Below, piece by piece: positions 29,187 to 39,000 of a stretch of 64,000 nt of DNA (position 1 is its first letter; each line of letters starts with the position of its first letter). The DNA lies in the NCBI GenBank assembly GCA_963805445.1, contig CAWDUI010000012.1:1-64000 (forward strand), in the 5' to 3' direction. The translations under genes were made by a program, and so were the position numbers. Origin of the DNA: JAENVT01 sp963805445 (lineage in GTDB: Bacteria > Actinomycetota > Acidimicrobiia > Acidimicrobiales > Ilumatobacteraceae). The notes below the pieces were generated by a model. It was not told the origin of the DNA and searched no databases. It saw only the letters and a list, made by a program, of their open reading frames with translations.

Positions 29187-32100
29187 TCAGTCGTACTCGG
29201 GGCAGCTGCGGTGGTATGGAGCGAGGTCACCGACATCGATCTTCCACTCTTGCGGCGTGAGGTTGCGCCCGGCGAACTTGCAGGCCGCCGTGATCCAGTG
29301 CTGCGGATCCAGGTCCCAGACTGACATCTGGCGGTCGGCGCCACCACCGACGACCAGCTCCTTGCCGTCAGGGCGAAGGGCGACCGCGATGACCTCACTG
29401 TCGGGGATGGTGATCGGATCGCCGATCTGCTCGCCGCTCGTGAGGTCGTAGAGGAAACTGGCACGATTGCCTCCGGTAGCGACGGCCAGCCCCCCATGAT
29501 CGCTCCCGACCACGCCCACCAAGCCTTGCCCGACGCCCAAGGTGGCGACCGGTTCGAACGTCTGGAGGTTGTACACGTTCATCTCGCCGCCTGCGCCGAT
29601 TGCGATGAGGAACCTGCCTCCCACGATGTGAATGGTGCGGAGGTTCACGGTGGAGAAGGTGTGAAGAGCCTTGCCGGTACGTCCGTCGAACACGACGAGT
29701 CCGCCCAGCGTGACCACCGCGATCCGGTCACCGTTGTCGGTGCCGGCCCCGGCAACGAAGCTGTCAACATGCAAGGTGGGCTCGATGCGGGTGCCGGTAT
29801 CGGCGTCGATCGTCCAGATCTCCCCCTGCTCTGCCTTGCCGGATCGATAGAAGAGCCAATCCCGGTGCCGGCTGCCGATGACGCCGTTCGGCCTTCCTGG
29901 CAAGGTGAGGTTCGTCGACTTCCAGGTCCACGTCTTGGGATCGAGCGTTGCATAGTGGGGTGCCACGTCTTCGGTGATGCCCTTGAGCCTTCCGTCGGCA
30001 CGCCAGTCGGGGGATTTCACGGCAACGGACGAGTTGCTGACCACTTCTCCAGTCCGTGGATCGATGATCACCCAGGTCGGCGATTCTCCGATTCCGGTGC
30101 GGCCATAGTCGGTCAGCAGCAGCGTTCCGTCCGGACTGTACGAGTCGGGTGAGAACCCGTCGCCCAACCGGCGGGTGATCGGGCCAGATCCGTCGAGTCG
30201 CCAGCGGGCGATCTGTGAGTTGTTGCCGCTGAAGCTCACCAGTTCCGTTTCGCCTCTCGCCAGCCACAGCAATCCAGATCTCCAATTGGGAGCGTTCAGT
30301 TGGCGGATGAACCCACCCGTCGCCAGATCCCGCTCTTCGAGGTGGCCTCTTTCATCGCCGCAGTAGTAGCGGCCTGACTGCTCCGCCACGACCAGGGCGC
30401 TGCAATCGTCGAACGGCGGTGCGGAATTCCCCATGACCCCTACAGTCGACGTCAGGTTCTTGATGAGACCGGCTGTATCAACTTGCCATACCGGTGTAGA
30501 CGATCGGCTGACGACGTCGAGTCGAACTCGTCCGAACAACCCTGCGCCAATCAACACCGTTCCGTTGTCGATGGCGATCAGCCGCTCGGTCGTTCCTCGC
30601 GGCGCTTCGATTTCGCCCTCCACCGCGAGAGTGTTCGGGTCCACCAAGCGAACCGTTCCGGCTACGGAGCCGACAGCCAGCAGCCCATCGGTCACGAAGG
30701 CCAGCCCAGCGGTGGTTGAGGTCAGGAACGAGTCGCCCGGCGGCTGGAGACCGGCGAGCCGGCCGAGCTCGCGTCCGTCGGCGAGCGAGTAGTCCACCAC
30801 CGTGCCGTCGGAGCCGCCGGACACGTACACCCGTGTGTCGTCAGGGCTGAAGACCGCGTCGTCAGCTCGAAAGGGGATGTTGATCGGCCCGACCACGAGT
30901 TCATGGGTCTTGGTATCGAAAACCCCGAAGACTGTGGAATCGGCCGTCGCCGTGTACCAGAACATCTCGGCGACGAGCCGACCATCGGTGCTGGCGGCGA
31001 GCCGGGCATCGCCGGGAGCAACGCGGGTCAACGCCGGCCACGGATCGCCCACGGCACCGGTCTCGAGGTCGTACGACCGGAGGCGCTGATCGAGCCCCAA
31101 GACCAGCGTGAGCTGGCCGCTGGAAGTCCCGGGGAGAACGATGCCTCGGGTGGGGATGCCATCGTCGGCGGCTGCAGGGCCGAACAATGACGCAGGAAGG
31201 CGGTCGGTTCCGAGGTAGCCGACATCGGCCGTGAACGTCGACAGCAAGGCTGAACGTGTGCGAGGCGTGTCGGCTTGACGGTAGGCCTCGATCGCCAACA
31301 GGGCGGCCGTGTCGGGTCGCGAGCCCCGAAGCAGGAGCGACCGCCCGACGAGAGCAGCAATATTCGCGCTCGTTGCGGCAGTTCGCGCCTGTTGGCGTTG
31401 GCTGAAGGCAATCGTGCCGGCGACCAGGGCGAGCGCGAGAAGGCACGCGGTTGTGACCAAGAAGCGGCGCAGGCGGCGTGCGTTGCGACGCTCGCGCTCG
31501 AGTCCCGCATCTCGCGCCGTCCGGCTGGCATCGACGAAGTCGTGCTCGTCGCGACTGAGTTGTCGTCCTCGTTCTGACAACGCCTCGATGACGGCCTCGA
31601 GCCGCGAACCTCGGTAGAGCTCGCTGTCGATGCGACCGGCCTCGTCCCACGTACGGGTTGCAGCCGCGAGGTGTTGGAGTTGGGCGAGCCACCGTCGATC
31701 AGCCTCCAGCCATTCGCGAAGTCTCGCCCAATTGACCAAGAGCGATTCGTGTGCAACTTCGATCACAGGTTCGCGGGTCACCTCGTCGCGGTCGGCGACA
31801 AGGAGGCGAGCGTGGACGAATTGGTCGGAGACGCTGCGATCGGGTTCGGAGAGCTCGCCGATCCGGGCCCGTCGGCGAGTGTCGCTGGTCCCGTGTCCGG
31901 GCGCGACGAGCCGGCCGAACAACTGTCGGGCGTGGACCTGGCGGTCTCCATCGAGTGCGGCGTAGATCTCCTCCGCCCGTCGTCCGATCGAGCCGCCAAG
32001 ACCGCCGAGCTGCTGCAGGCTTTCTGCGGTGACGCGGTTGTCGACCCGGCGTTCGTACAGTTCGGCCATCGCGAATTGCAACAGCGGCAGCCCGGACGGT

Positions 32101-34368
32101 TGAGCGTTCGCCTCGGCAACGATCGCCGAGACGACACCGTCGTCGAAGAAGACGCCATGGCGTTCCGCCGGTAGGGCAACGACCTCCTCGAGTGCCTGAG
32201 CACTCAACGGAGGTAGGGCGAAGGTTCCGGTGGCGACCAGTTGCCCGATCACGCTGTGTTGCAGGGGCCGGTCGTAGAGATCAGCACGGATGGTCGTGAC
32301 ACATCGAACCCCGAACTGGCCGGCGACCATGATCGAGCTGAGGAACCGCTCTCGCTCACCGGAGTCGGCCAGCGTCCAGCACTCCTCGAACTGGTCGACG
32401 ACGAGCACGATCTGGCCTGCCCCGTCTCGAACCGCCTGCTCGATCAGTTCACTCGGATCGTCCGCGCTGCTCTCGGTCGCCGCGACCTGGCGTAGCGCAT
32501 GGCACAGCGCACCGGTGGGGCGGTCACCGGGCACCATCACCGCGACACGTAGACCGTCGTTGCGCAGCAGCGGTATCAATCCGGCGTGGACCAGTGAGCT
32601 CTTTCCCGATCCCGAGGGCCCGACGACGGCAACGAAGCTCTTGGCCATCAGCGTCTCGCGCAGCGCGGCGGCAACGTCGTCACGTCCAAAGAAATCGGAC
32701 GCATCGGCCTCGGCGAACGCGCGCAAGCCCTTGTAGGGATTGACCGCCGACGACATGGCTGTGCTCAACGCCCGCACCGCCCGGCGCCGTGACGAATCCG
32801 ACTCGACCACTGCGCGCCCGCTGATCGGGCTCAACACGCCTTCGGGTCGGCCGACCGCCTCACGCCACGCGACGATCAACTCGGCCATCGACTCGAAACG
32901 CGACGAGGCATCGGCAGCGGTTGCCCTGGCAAGCACAGCGTCGAGCATCTCCGACGATTCCGCCGTCGACCCGGCCAGGCTCGGCAGGCGAGAGTGAGAC
33001 GAACGATGCATCACCGACAGTGCCGACACGCCGGTCAGCAGCTCCCACAGCATGCATCCGAAACTGAAGATGTCGGACCGAACCGTGTCGCCCGTGCGGT
33101 CGACGAGCTCGGGCGCTGCATATACCCGAGTTCGGTCCCCGGTCTGGTCGTAGTTGACCGTCGTGACCGCGATACCGAAATCCGAGAGGTAACCGTTTCC
33201 ACTTTCGTCGAAGAGCACATTTGACGGCTTGATGTCGCAGTGCACGACGCCGGCCGTGTCCGCGGCGAGCAACGCACCGCCGACCTCTTCGACCAAACGA
33301 CTGACTCTCGCGACACTGTACGGTCCATCGCTGATCAGCGCCCCGAGCGCTGTTCCTCCAAGGAGGAGGCGGAAGACGAGGTAGGCGCCGCTCGGTTCGC
33401 GCCAATAGTCGTAGAGCGGAACGATGTGAGGATGCTCGAGCCGGGCAACCAACTGTGCTTCGGCCTCGAATCGCTGGATGAACTCAGGGCTGTTGGACAG
33501 ATCGGGACGTATTGCCTTGATCGCCACTCCTCGGTTCGTGCCCGGCTGGGTCGCCGAGTACACCCGACCGAATGCCCCCTCGCCCAGCACCTCATGCACC
33601 GTGTATCCGCGCGAGCAATCTGGCGCGCCCATCGACATTGGCGACCGGCTGCCCTAACGCCAACGAGCGCTCCAGAGCAACGAGCTCGTCCGAAGGATCG
33701 AGGCCGGTCTCCTCCCGCAGGCGGCTGCGGAATGACTGGAAGACCCGCAACGCATCAGCGTGCCGACCGGTGGCGAACAACGCCCGCATCAGCAACGACA
33801 CCGGTCGTTCGCGCAGGGGGTGGTTCGCCGTCAGACGTTCGAGCTCGGGGATGACCCGATGGTGGTGACCGAGGGCCAGCATCGCTTCCGCCCGTTCCTC
33901 GAACGCCACGACGCGCAACTCGTTGAGTCGGTTGGCCTCGGCCAGCAACCACCACTCGCCGCCATAGTCGCCGTAGGCGTCTCCCCGCCACAGCGCCAGC
34001 GCCCGGTCGTACAGCTGAACCGCCCGCGAGGGATCGGTGGTGCCTGCCTCTGAGAGCAGCGATTCGAACTGGTGCGCGTCGATGACCGATCCATTGAGCT
34101 CGAGCCGGTACCCCTCATGGAGCGTTGAGATCGCCGCCTCGCCGAGCGCTGCACGCAACCGCGACACATATGTCCTCACCGAACGAGCTGCGCCATCAGG
34201 GGCCAGGCCATCTGGCCACAAACAATCGACCAGACGTTCCCCCGACACCGATTGCCCAGCCTTCGACACCATCAACGCAAGGAGCCGCCGCTGCTGGGAA
34301 CCACCCACAGCCACAATGGCGGCGTCGTCGTCGAAGGCTTCGACAGCTCCGAGCACCCCATAGCGCAT
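29187..34368 (-). CDS. SARP/BTAD - Ser/Thr kinase - nSTAND ATPase - TM - beta-propeller protein (paralogue 2), frameshifted
   Basis: A second protein of about 1,727 residues with the same domain order as the gene at 22875-28036: SARP winged helix starting MRYGVLGAVEAF, BTAD, kinase (GEGAFGRV, HCDIKPSN, SDFG), nSTAND NTPase (PYKGLRAF, GPSGSGKSS, LVLVVDQFEE), a membrane helix in RFLVTTACLLALALVAGTIAF and a propeller ending AGRNLTPQEW and SCPEYD. Identity to paralogue 1 is obvious by eye through the first 960 residues and low in the propeller. The frame shifts once near 33615, between the BTAD end (RARLLAR) and GYTVHEVLG. The start ATG at 34368 has GGAAGGGGAGGG just upstream. It is divergent from the gene at 34520. 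Confidence 0.87.
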
Positions 34369-34391
34369 CGCGCCCTCCCCTTCCTTCGCGG

Positions 34392-34439
34392 ATCGTAGAG
34401 CACGATCCCAAAGCGGGCGTTACAGATCGTCAACAACGA
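34392..34439 (-). promoter_or_regulatory. Promoter-like element of kinase paralogue 2
   Basis: On the minus strand, TCGTTGTTGACGATCTG (34439-34423), TTGACG, a 30-base spacer and TACGAT (34397-34392) repeat the layout found before paralogue 1. The upstream element contains the inverted repeat TCGT-TGTTG-ACGA. The -10-like hexamer is 24 bases from the start codon. Confidence 0.5.
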
Positions 34440-34519
34440 GACGTTGGAGCTGCTCGGTGGTACCGGTGAGGAGAGGGCCCCGGAGACATCGAACGTCGGC
34501 CGATCGCGCAGAGCGTACG

Positions 34520-35203
34520 ATGCGGTCCGTGACGATGCCGTACGAACGCACCACGCTGCACGCAGAAGTCGACGAGCGATACCACGCCCGCCATTCCGAC
34601 GCACCGTACGTGCTCGATCCGAACGACAGCTCACACCAGCCGTGGATCGACGTGTGGTTGGAGATCCGCAACGAGGTGCTCGTCGAGGCGACCAACTACT
34701 GGTTCTTCGAACAGCATCCAGAGGCGCCACCGCATCTCGATCCCGATGATCGATCGCAGGCTGACCTCGTGGCGGAGTGGATCCGGATCCGTGACGAGAT
34801 CTTGGGCACGGGAGTGGATCTACCACCGACACCGGCCACTGATGCTGGCGATCCGGCCGCGGTCGAGCCGTCGACGTCTGAGTTCGACCAGGCCGCCGAC
34901 CGGTTGAGAGAGAACATCCGAACTCTGCTGGAAGTGGCCAACCTGAACGCGGACTCAGAGCCTGCCCGCTATGTCGCCGAGCAGCTCGACACCGCCCGCA
35001 GCCTGTACCTCGGCCACCACTTCGACCACCACGACGTGTGGACGTCGCCGACGCGCGACTTCGACATCGGCGTCGGCTTCAACAACTTCGGGATCCAGGT
35101 CCGCCGCGTGGGTGGGGGGAGCATCATCCGCATGGGTCTCGTGGGTGACGGGCCCTCCGACGTCGGCGGGTGGGAGACGTACAACGGCGCTCCAACCGAG
35201 TGA
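34520..35203 (+). CDS. Uncharacterised acidic protein
   Basis: A protein of about 227 residues that I do not recognise. It has no signal peptide or membrane helix. Two similar-looking segments occur, HQPWIDVWLEIRNEVLVEATNYW and DLVAEWIRIRDEILGTG, which may be a short helical repeat. The C-terminal half contains GHHFDHHDVW and a glycine-rich FDIGVGFNNFGIQVRRVGGG stretch. ATG codons at 34520 and 34535 are both possible starts. The gene is divergent from kinase paralogue 2, just as the S16 protease gene is divergent from paralogue 1. Confidence 0.6.
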   Translation: MRSVTMPYERTTLHAEVDERYHARHSDAPYVLDPNDSSHQPWIDVWLEIRNEVLVEATNYWFFEQHPEAPPHLDPDDRSQADLVAEWIRIRDEILGTGVDLPPTPATDAGDPAAVEPSTSEFDQAADRLRENIRTLLEVANLNADSEPARYVAEQLDTARSLYLGHHFDHHDVWTSPTRDFDIGVGFNNFGIQVRRVGGGSIIRMGLVGDGPSDVGGWETYNGAPTE

Positions 35204-35215
35204 CGGCGCACGTCT

Positions 35216-35261
35216 CACTCGAGTAAAGAGACGAGTGGTGCCACCGCTCGTCGACCGAGCG
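35216..35261. repeat. Two successive short inverted repeats
   Basis: CACTCG (35216-35221) pairs with CGAGTG (35232-35237) across 10 bases, and CGCTCG (35245-35250) pairs with CGAGCG (35256-35261) across 5. They begin 13 bases after the stop of the preceding gene and may terminate it. Confidence 0.35.
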
Positions 35262-35285
35262 AATACTAGGGATTCCCCCAGTGCC

Positions 35286-35304
35286 CGAGAGTGCCGCACT
35301 CTCG
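35286..35304. promoter_or_regulatory. Perfect hairpin just upstream of a secreted-protein gene
   Basis: CGAGAGTG-CCG-CACTCTCG is a perfect 8-bp inverted repeat with a 3-base loop, ending 16 bases before the ATG at 35321. It could be an operator or an RNA structure affecting translation of the secreted-protein operon. Confidence 0.35.
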
Positions 35305-35320
35305 TACCGTTCGACACGGG

Positions 35321-36301
35321 ATGGGCAGACGCACCTGGCGACGACGTGATCGGCGGCCGAGCGCTCGGCGTGCGCTCCTGGTCGCGACCTGCCTCCTGCC
35401 TTCGTTGGGCACCAGCGTTGGTCTCAGCCAGCACGCGGCCGCTCGTGCAGGTGTCTTGACCTACATCGGTGAGAGCTACGACATCGATCTGTTGTACAAC
35501 CCGGCTGGGCAGATGTGCGTCGGCCAGAAGTCGCAAATTGCGGTGCAGGTGAGCCAGTTCGGACTGTACAAGGACGAGGCCGGCAACGACCTGCTGGTCC
35601 AGCGAGTCAATGGCAATCTTGCCACTGGTGGGATCACGGCCAAGTCTTCGAATTCGGCGGCTGTCGGTCTCACCCTGCTCACCTCGCAGTTGTCCGGGAC
35701 GCGGGTGTTCACGTACGAGGCCGAGGCGAAAAAGGTAGGCACGTCGCAGCTGACGTTCACCTTCAATTCCAGCGCGATCAACGGACCGCTCCCGTTCCAG
35801 AGCATCAACTCGCAAGTCACCGAGTGCGACTACAAGATCGACACGGCCTCGATGTGGCACATGGTCGACAGCCGCCAGAACATCGTCGCGTTGACCGTCG
35901 TGCACACGATTTTGCAGAGGGGCTCCGAGACGTCACCAGGAGTGTTCAACCTGGAGAAGGCCGGTGGCGGATTCTCGACTGCCGAGAACGTCGCCAGCGC
36001 CTTCAAGCCGCCGTGCACGGGCACCTACATCCTTCCGAACACCGACGTGGCGGTCACGGGTGAGCTCGACACCAATACCCACAAGGTGAGCGTGGAGCTC
36101 GCGTACTGGAGCGTGCCCGTGCAAACCGCGGTGACGTGCATCATCCCTTCCGGTGGAAACAACGATGTGTCCAACCCGGACACGGTGAACTTCGACGTGC
36201 GAGTCAGTGGCGGGCACAGCAGCAAGACTCATAGGGTCGAGAACGGCCTCGGCACCTTCAGCGGCATGATCTTCTACACCGTGACGCCGATCCCGCGATG
36301 A
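35321..36301 (+). CDS. Exported protein of unknown function
   Basis: A 326-residue protein with a basic N-terminus (MGRRTWRRRDRRPSARR), a hydrophobic core ALLVATCLLPSLGTSVGLS and a likely cleavage near AARA. The mature part contains paired cysteines and beta-rich, low-charge sequence, as in extracellular or cell-wall proteins. I recognise no family. The ATG at 35321 gives the best signal peptide; an upstream start at 35291 is less likely. Its stop overlaps the start of the following lipoprotein gene (ATGA), so the two are probably made together. Confidence 0.65.
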   Translation: MGRRTWRRRDRRPSARRALLVATCLLPSLGTSVGLSQHAAARAGVLTYIGESYDIDLLYNPAGQMCVGQKSQIAVQVSQFGLYKDEAGNDLLVQRVNGNLATGGITAKSSNSAAVGLTLLTSQLSGTRVFTYEAEAKKVGTSQLTFTFNSSAINGPLPFQSINSQVTECDYKIDTASMWHMVDSRQNIVALTVVHTILQRGSETSPGVFNLEKAGGGFSTAENVASAFKPPCTGTYILPNTDVAVTGELDTNTHKVSVELAYWSVPVQTAVTCIIPSGGNNDVSNPDTVNFDVRVSGGHSSKTHRVENGLGTFSGMIFYTVTPIPR

Positions 36302-37731
36302 GCGCGCTCCGACGGACCGTCCCGTGGTGGGTCGCCGCTGCGGTGCTGGGCGGCGTGGTGGCTGGCTGTTCCGGGACGACGTCGAAGAGCCTGACCACCG
36401 GTGCGTCGGCAACGACCTCGGTCACGAACGCCGACGAGGTGACGACTGCATCGGCAGCGGCGCCGACCACCGGCTCGAAGACACAAGTTGGCAGCGGAGA
36501 TTTCATCCTCGCTGATCCTCGGGTCGGGCTCGACACGTTGACCAGCTATAGGAGTTCCTTGACGGTTTCGTTCGACGGAACCGTGGCCGGACAGCAAGCG
36601 CAGTGGTCCAGTACCTCCGTGCTCACGCGAATCAGTGATCCCGCCTCGGCGCTGTTGACGATCCAACGAACCGGAGATCTGGACACCGCGGATCCCGACC
36701 TTGTCGTCGAATCGGCGGGCGTGGCGTTCCAACGCGACGCCACCGGCAACTGTGCGTCGAACGACTTGGATCCACAGGCGTCACTGCTCGACACGCTGGA
36801 GCCGGCCGCACAACTCGCCGGGGTGGTCGGTGGAGAGTCGATCGGCGGCAAGGACATCGACGGCGCGCCCGCTTCCGGCTATCGCTTCGACCAGCGCGCC
36901 GTGGGCCAGGACAGCGTCGCCACGACGACCGGTGAAGTGTGGATGGCGAACGACGGCGACTACGTCATTGCCTACACGATGAGCGCGACGGCGGGAGCGG
37001 AGCTGTTCGGCGACGGAGTCGAAGGCACGATGTCGTGGGAGTATGCATTGACCGACGTCAACTCGTCGGTCACCGTCGACATCCCGCCTGAGTGCGGCAC
37101 GGCACTGCTCAACGCGCCGCTACTCGACGACGCCACGAACATCGTCCGATTCGACACCGGTGTCCGATTCGACACCTCGTCGAACCCTGCCGACATCGTC
37201 GCTTTTTACCAGGAGCACGGCCCCGTAGTCGGCTGGGTCGCGGAGGGCGACCCGTCGAGCGATGCCGAGCGGGGTACGGTCGAGTTCACGGCGGGAGATG
37301 CACTGATCACCGTCGTCGCTCTCGCCGCCGACGCCGGCTCGAACGTGACGATCGTGTCCGGCGCGAAACCGCAACCCGCATCGTCGGGCGGCGGACAGAC
37401 CGGCGAGGCGACGGTGACCATCACCGGGGGTCACACCGCCAATGTCACCTGGCAGTATGCGCCGGAGTTCAGCAATCCCAACGGCGGCACACTGACGTTC
37501 ACCGATCCAGCCAATCCACTGCCGGCAGGGTCGTTCCTCACCATCGTGATCGGCAACAACATCAGCTACAGCGACGGCAGAGCGACCATCATGGCGGGCT
37601 CGGACGTGTGCAACTTCGCCGTGGACCATCGGGACGCGACAGGCGCAGCCGGGACCGTGACGTGCGCCGGCGTGAAGGCGATCGGCGCCGGGACCGTCGA
37701 CGTGACGATCAGCTTCTCGACAGGCAGCTGA
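36298..37731 (+). CDS. Large lipoprotein of unknown function
   Basis: A 477-residue protein with a signal peptide ending in lipobox VVAGC (residues 20-24), followed by a Thr/Ser/Ala-rich linker. The central part (about 75-270) is reminiscent of LppX/LprG-like or DUF-type lipoprotein folds (a domain with VSFDGTVAG and SGYRFDQRAVG), but no confident family can be named. The C-terminus (about 360-477) is glycine- and threonine-rich. It starts inside the stop codon of the preceding exported-protein gene. The pair is a candidate cell-envelope complex. Confidence 0.65.
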   Translation: MSALRRTVPWWVAAAVLGGVVAGCSGTTSKSLTTGASATTSVTNADEVTTASAAAPTTGSKTQVGSGDFILADPRVGLDTLTSYRSSLTVSFDGTVAGQQAQWSSTSVLTRISDPASALLTIQRTGDLDTADPDLVVESAGVAFQRDATGNCASNDLDPQASLLDTLEPAAQLAGVVGGESIGGKDIDGAPASGYRFDQRAVGQDSVATTTGEVWMANDGDYVIAYTMSATAGAELFGDGVEGTMSWEYALTDVNSSVTVDIPPECGTALLNAPLLDDATNIVRFDTGVRFDTSSNPADIVAFYQEHGPVVGWVAEGDPSSDAERGTVEFTAGDALITVVALAADAGSNVTIVSGAKPQPASSGGGQTGEATVTITGGHTANVTWQYAPEFSNPNGGTLTFTDPANPLPAGSFLTIVIGNNISYSDGRATIMAGSDVCNFAVDHRDATGAAGTVTCAGVKAIGAGTVDVTISFSTGS

Positions 37732-37843
37732 CCCTCACCGGACGAGAACACCGAGACGCGACCATCCCGATCGGAACCCGATGAGCAACACCGGCGTGAC
37801 CGATCGCACAGAACCGCTCCGCAGTCAGGTTCGTAGTTCGGAT

Positions 37844-37865
37844 TGCTGGCCGTAGTCGGCCAGCA
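37844..37865. terminator. Strong hairpin between lipoprotein and RTX-type genes
   Basis: TGCTGGCCG (37844-37852) and CGGCCAGCA (37857-37865) form a perfect 9-bp stem with loop TAGT. It lies 112 bases after the lipoprotein stop and 33 before the next ATG. There is no T-run, so it may equally be a 5'-leader structure. Confidence 0.4.
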
Positions 37866-37898
37866 GCCGAACACCGGCTCGACTCGATCGGAGCATCC

Positions 37899-38969
37899 AT
37901 GATCAAGCAAACAGCCCTTCCGCTCTCCGCACGACTGGCGCGATCGGTCGCCCTCAGCGGCACCGCCGTCGTAGCGCTGGGCGGCTTCGCCGGGCAGGTC
38001 CACGCGTCCTCGCAGGTGACTTCCGCCAGCGTGACAAACGGTAGCCTCGTCGTCACCCTCGACGATGCCGGTCACACGGTTGACCTCGCCCTCACCGCCG
38101 GCGATCCGACCATCCTTCGCGTCACAACCGACGGGCGCGGTGTGCAGGATTTCGACCGCACTCAGTTCACTCAGATCTTTGTCACAGGTGGGGCGGGTGA
38201 TGACACGGTCACGATCGGTACCGGTTTCGCCGACGAGCAAGTCACCGTCGACGGTGGGCGTGGCAACGACACCATCATCGGCGGCGATGGTAACGACCTA
38301 CTTCTCGGCGGCGCCGGCAACGACACCATCACCGGTGGCCGCGGCAAGGATGTCGCACTGCTCGGTAGTGGGTCCGATTCGTTCATCTGGAACCCTGGCG
38401 ACGGCAGCGACACTGTCGATGGTCAGCGCGGCTTCGACACCATGGTCTTCAACGGAGCGGCCGCCGCCGAACACATGACGGTCTCGGCGAACGGTTCGCA
38501 GAGCGTGCTGACCCGCGATGTCGGAACCATCACGATGAACATGAACTCGATCGAGAACCTCGATTTGAACACCTTGGGTGGCGCCGATCTCGTCGAGGTC
38601 GGTGACCTGACCGGAACCGGGCTCGCTCGTGTCAATGTCGGCCTCGAGGGCCCAGCGGGCAGTCCGGACGGCGACGCCGATGAGGTTGTCGTCTCGGGCA
38701 CTGAAGGCAACGACCACATCAGGGTCAGCGCCGACGGCGGCGGCACCGAGACGGTGCGCGGACTGCGCCCGATCGTGAACATCAGCGGGGCAGACGCCAC
38801 CCTCGACCGTCTCGAGATCAATGCCCTGGGCGGACGCGACAAGGCGAGCGTTGACGATGACGTGTCCAAGTTCATCCACGTGTCGGTCGATCTCGGCGAC
38901 CAGCAATCCGCGAATCGCGAACCTCATGACGACGGCCTGCGTACTGACATTCATCGGGCCAACACCTGA
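37899..38969 (+). CDS. Exported calcium-binding RTX-repeat protein
   Basis: A 356-residue secreted protein. The signal peptide reads LARSVALSGTAVVALGGFAGQVHAS. Nonapeptide repeats of the hemolysin type, GGxGxDxx, are visible in GGAGDDTVTIG, GGRGNDTIIGG, DGNDLLLGG and AGNDTITGG (about residues 98-152), and these usually form a calcium-binding beta-roll. Less regular repeats continue downstream, for example LGGADLVEV and LGGRDKASV. The last 20 residues (after VDLGDQQ) look atypical and could be out of frame. It is probably an extracellular or surface protein; no catalytic domain is seen. GGAG precedes the ATG. Confidence 0.8.
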   Translation: MIKQTALPLSARLARSVALSGTAVVALGGFAGQVHASSQVTSASVTNGSLVVTLDDAGHTVDLALTAGDPTILRVTTDGRGVQDFDRTQFTQIFVTGGAGDDTVTIGTGFADEQVTVDGGRGNDTIIGGDGNDLLLGGAGNDTITGGRGKDVALLGSGSDSFIWNPGDGSDTVDGQRGFDTMVFNGAAAAEHMTVSANGSQSVLTRDVGTITMNMNSIENLDLNTLGGADLVEVGDLTGTGLARVNVGLEGPAGSPDGDADEVVVSGTEGNDHIRVSADGGGTETVRGLRPIVNISGADATLDRLEINALGGRDKASVDDDVSKFIHVSVDLGDQQSANREPHDDGLRTDIHRANT

Positions 38970-39000
38970 ACCCCACCCCCACTTCCTAAGGAGAATTGAA

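Noticed and set aside
38190..38350. Repeated GGNGGNGACGACACC-like DNA that could be taken for a tandem repeat locus
   Set aside because: It is the coding sequence for the RTX nonapeptides and needs no separate explanation.
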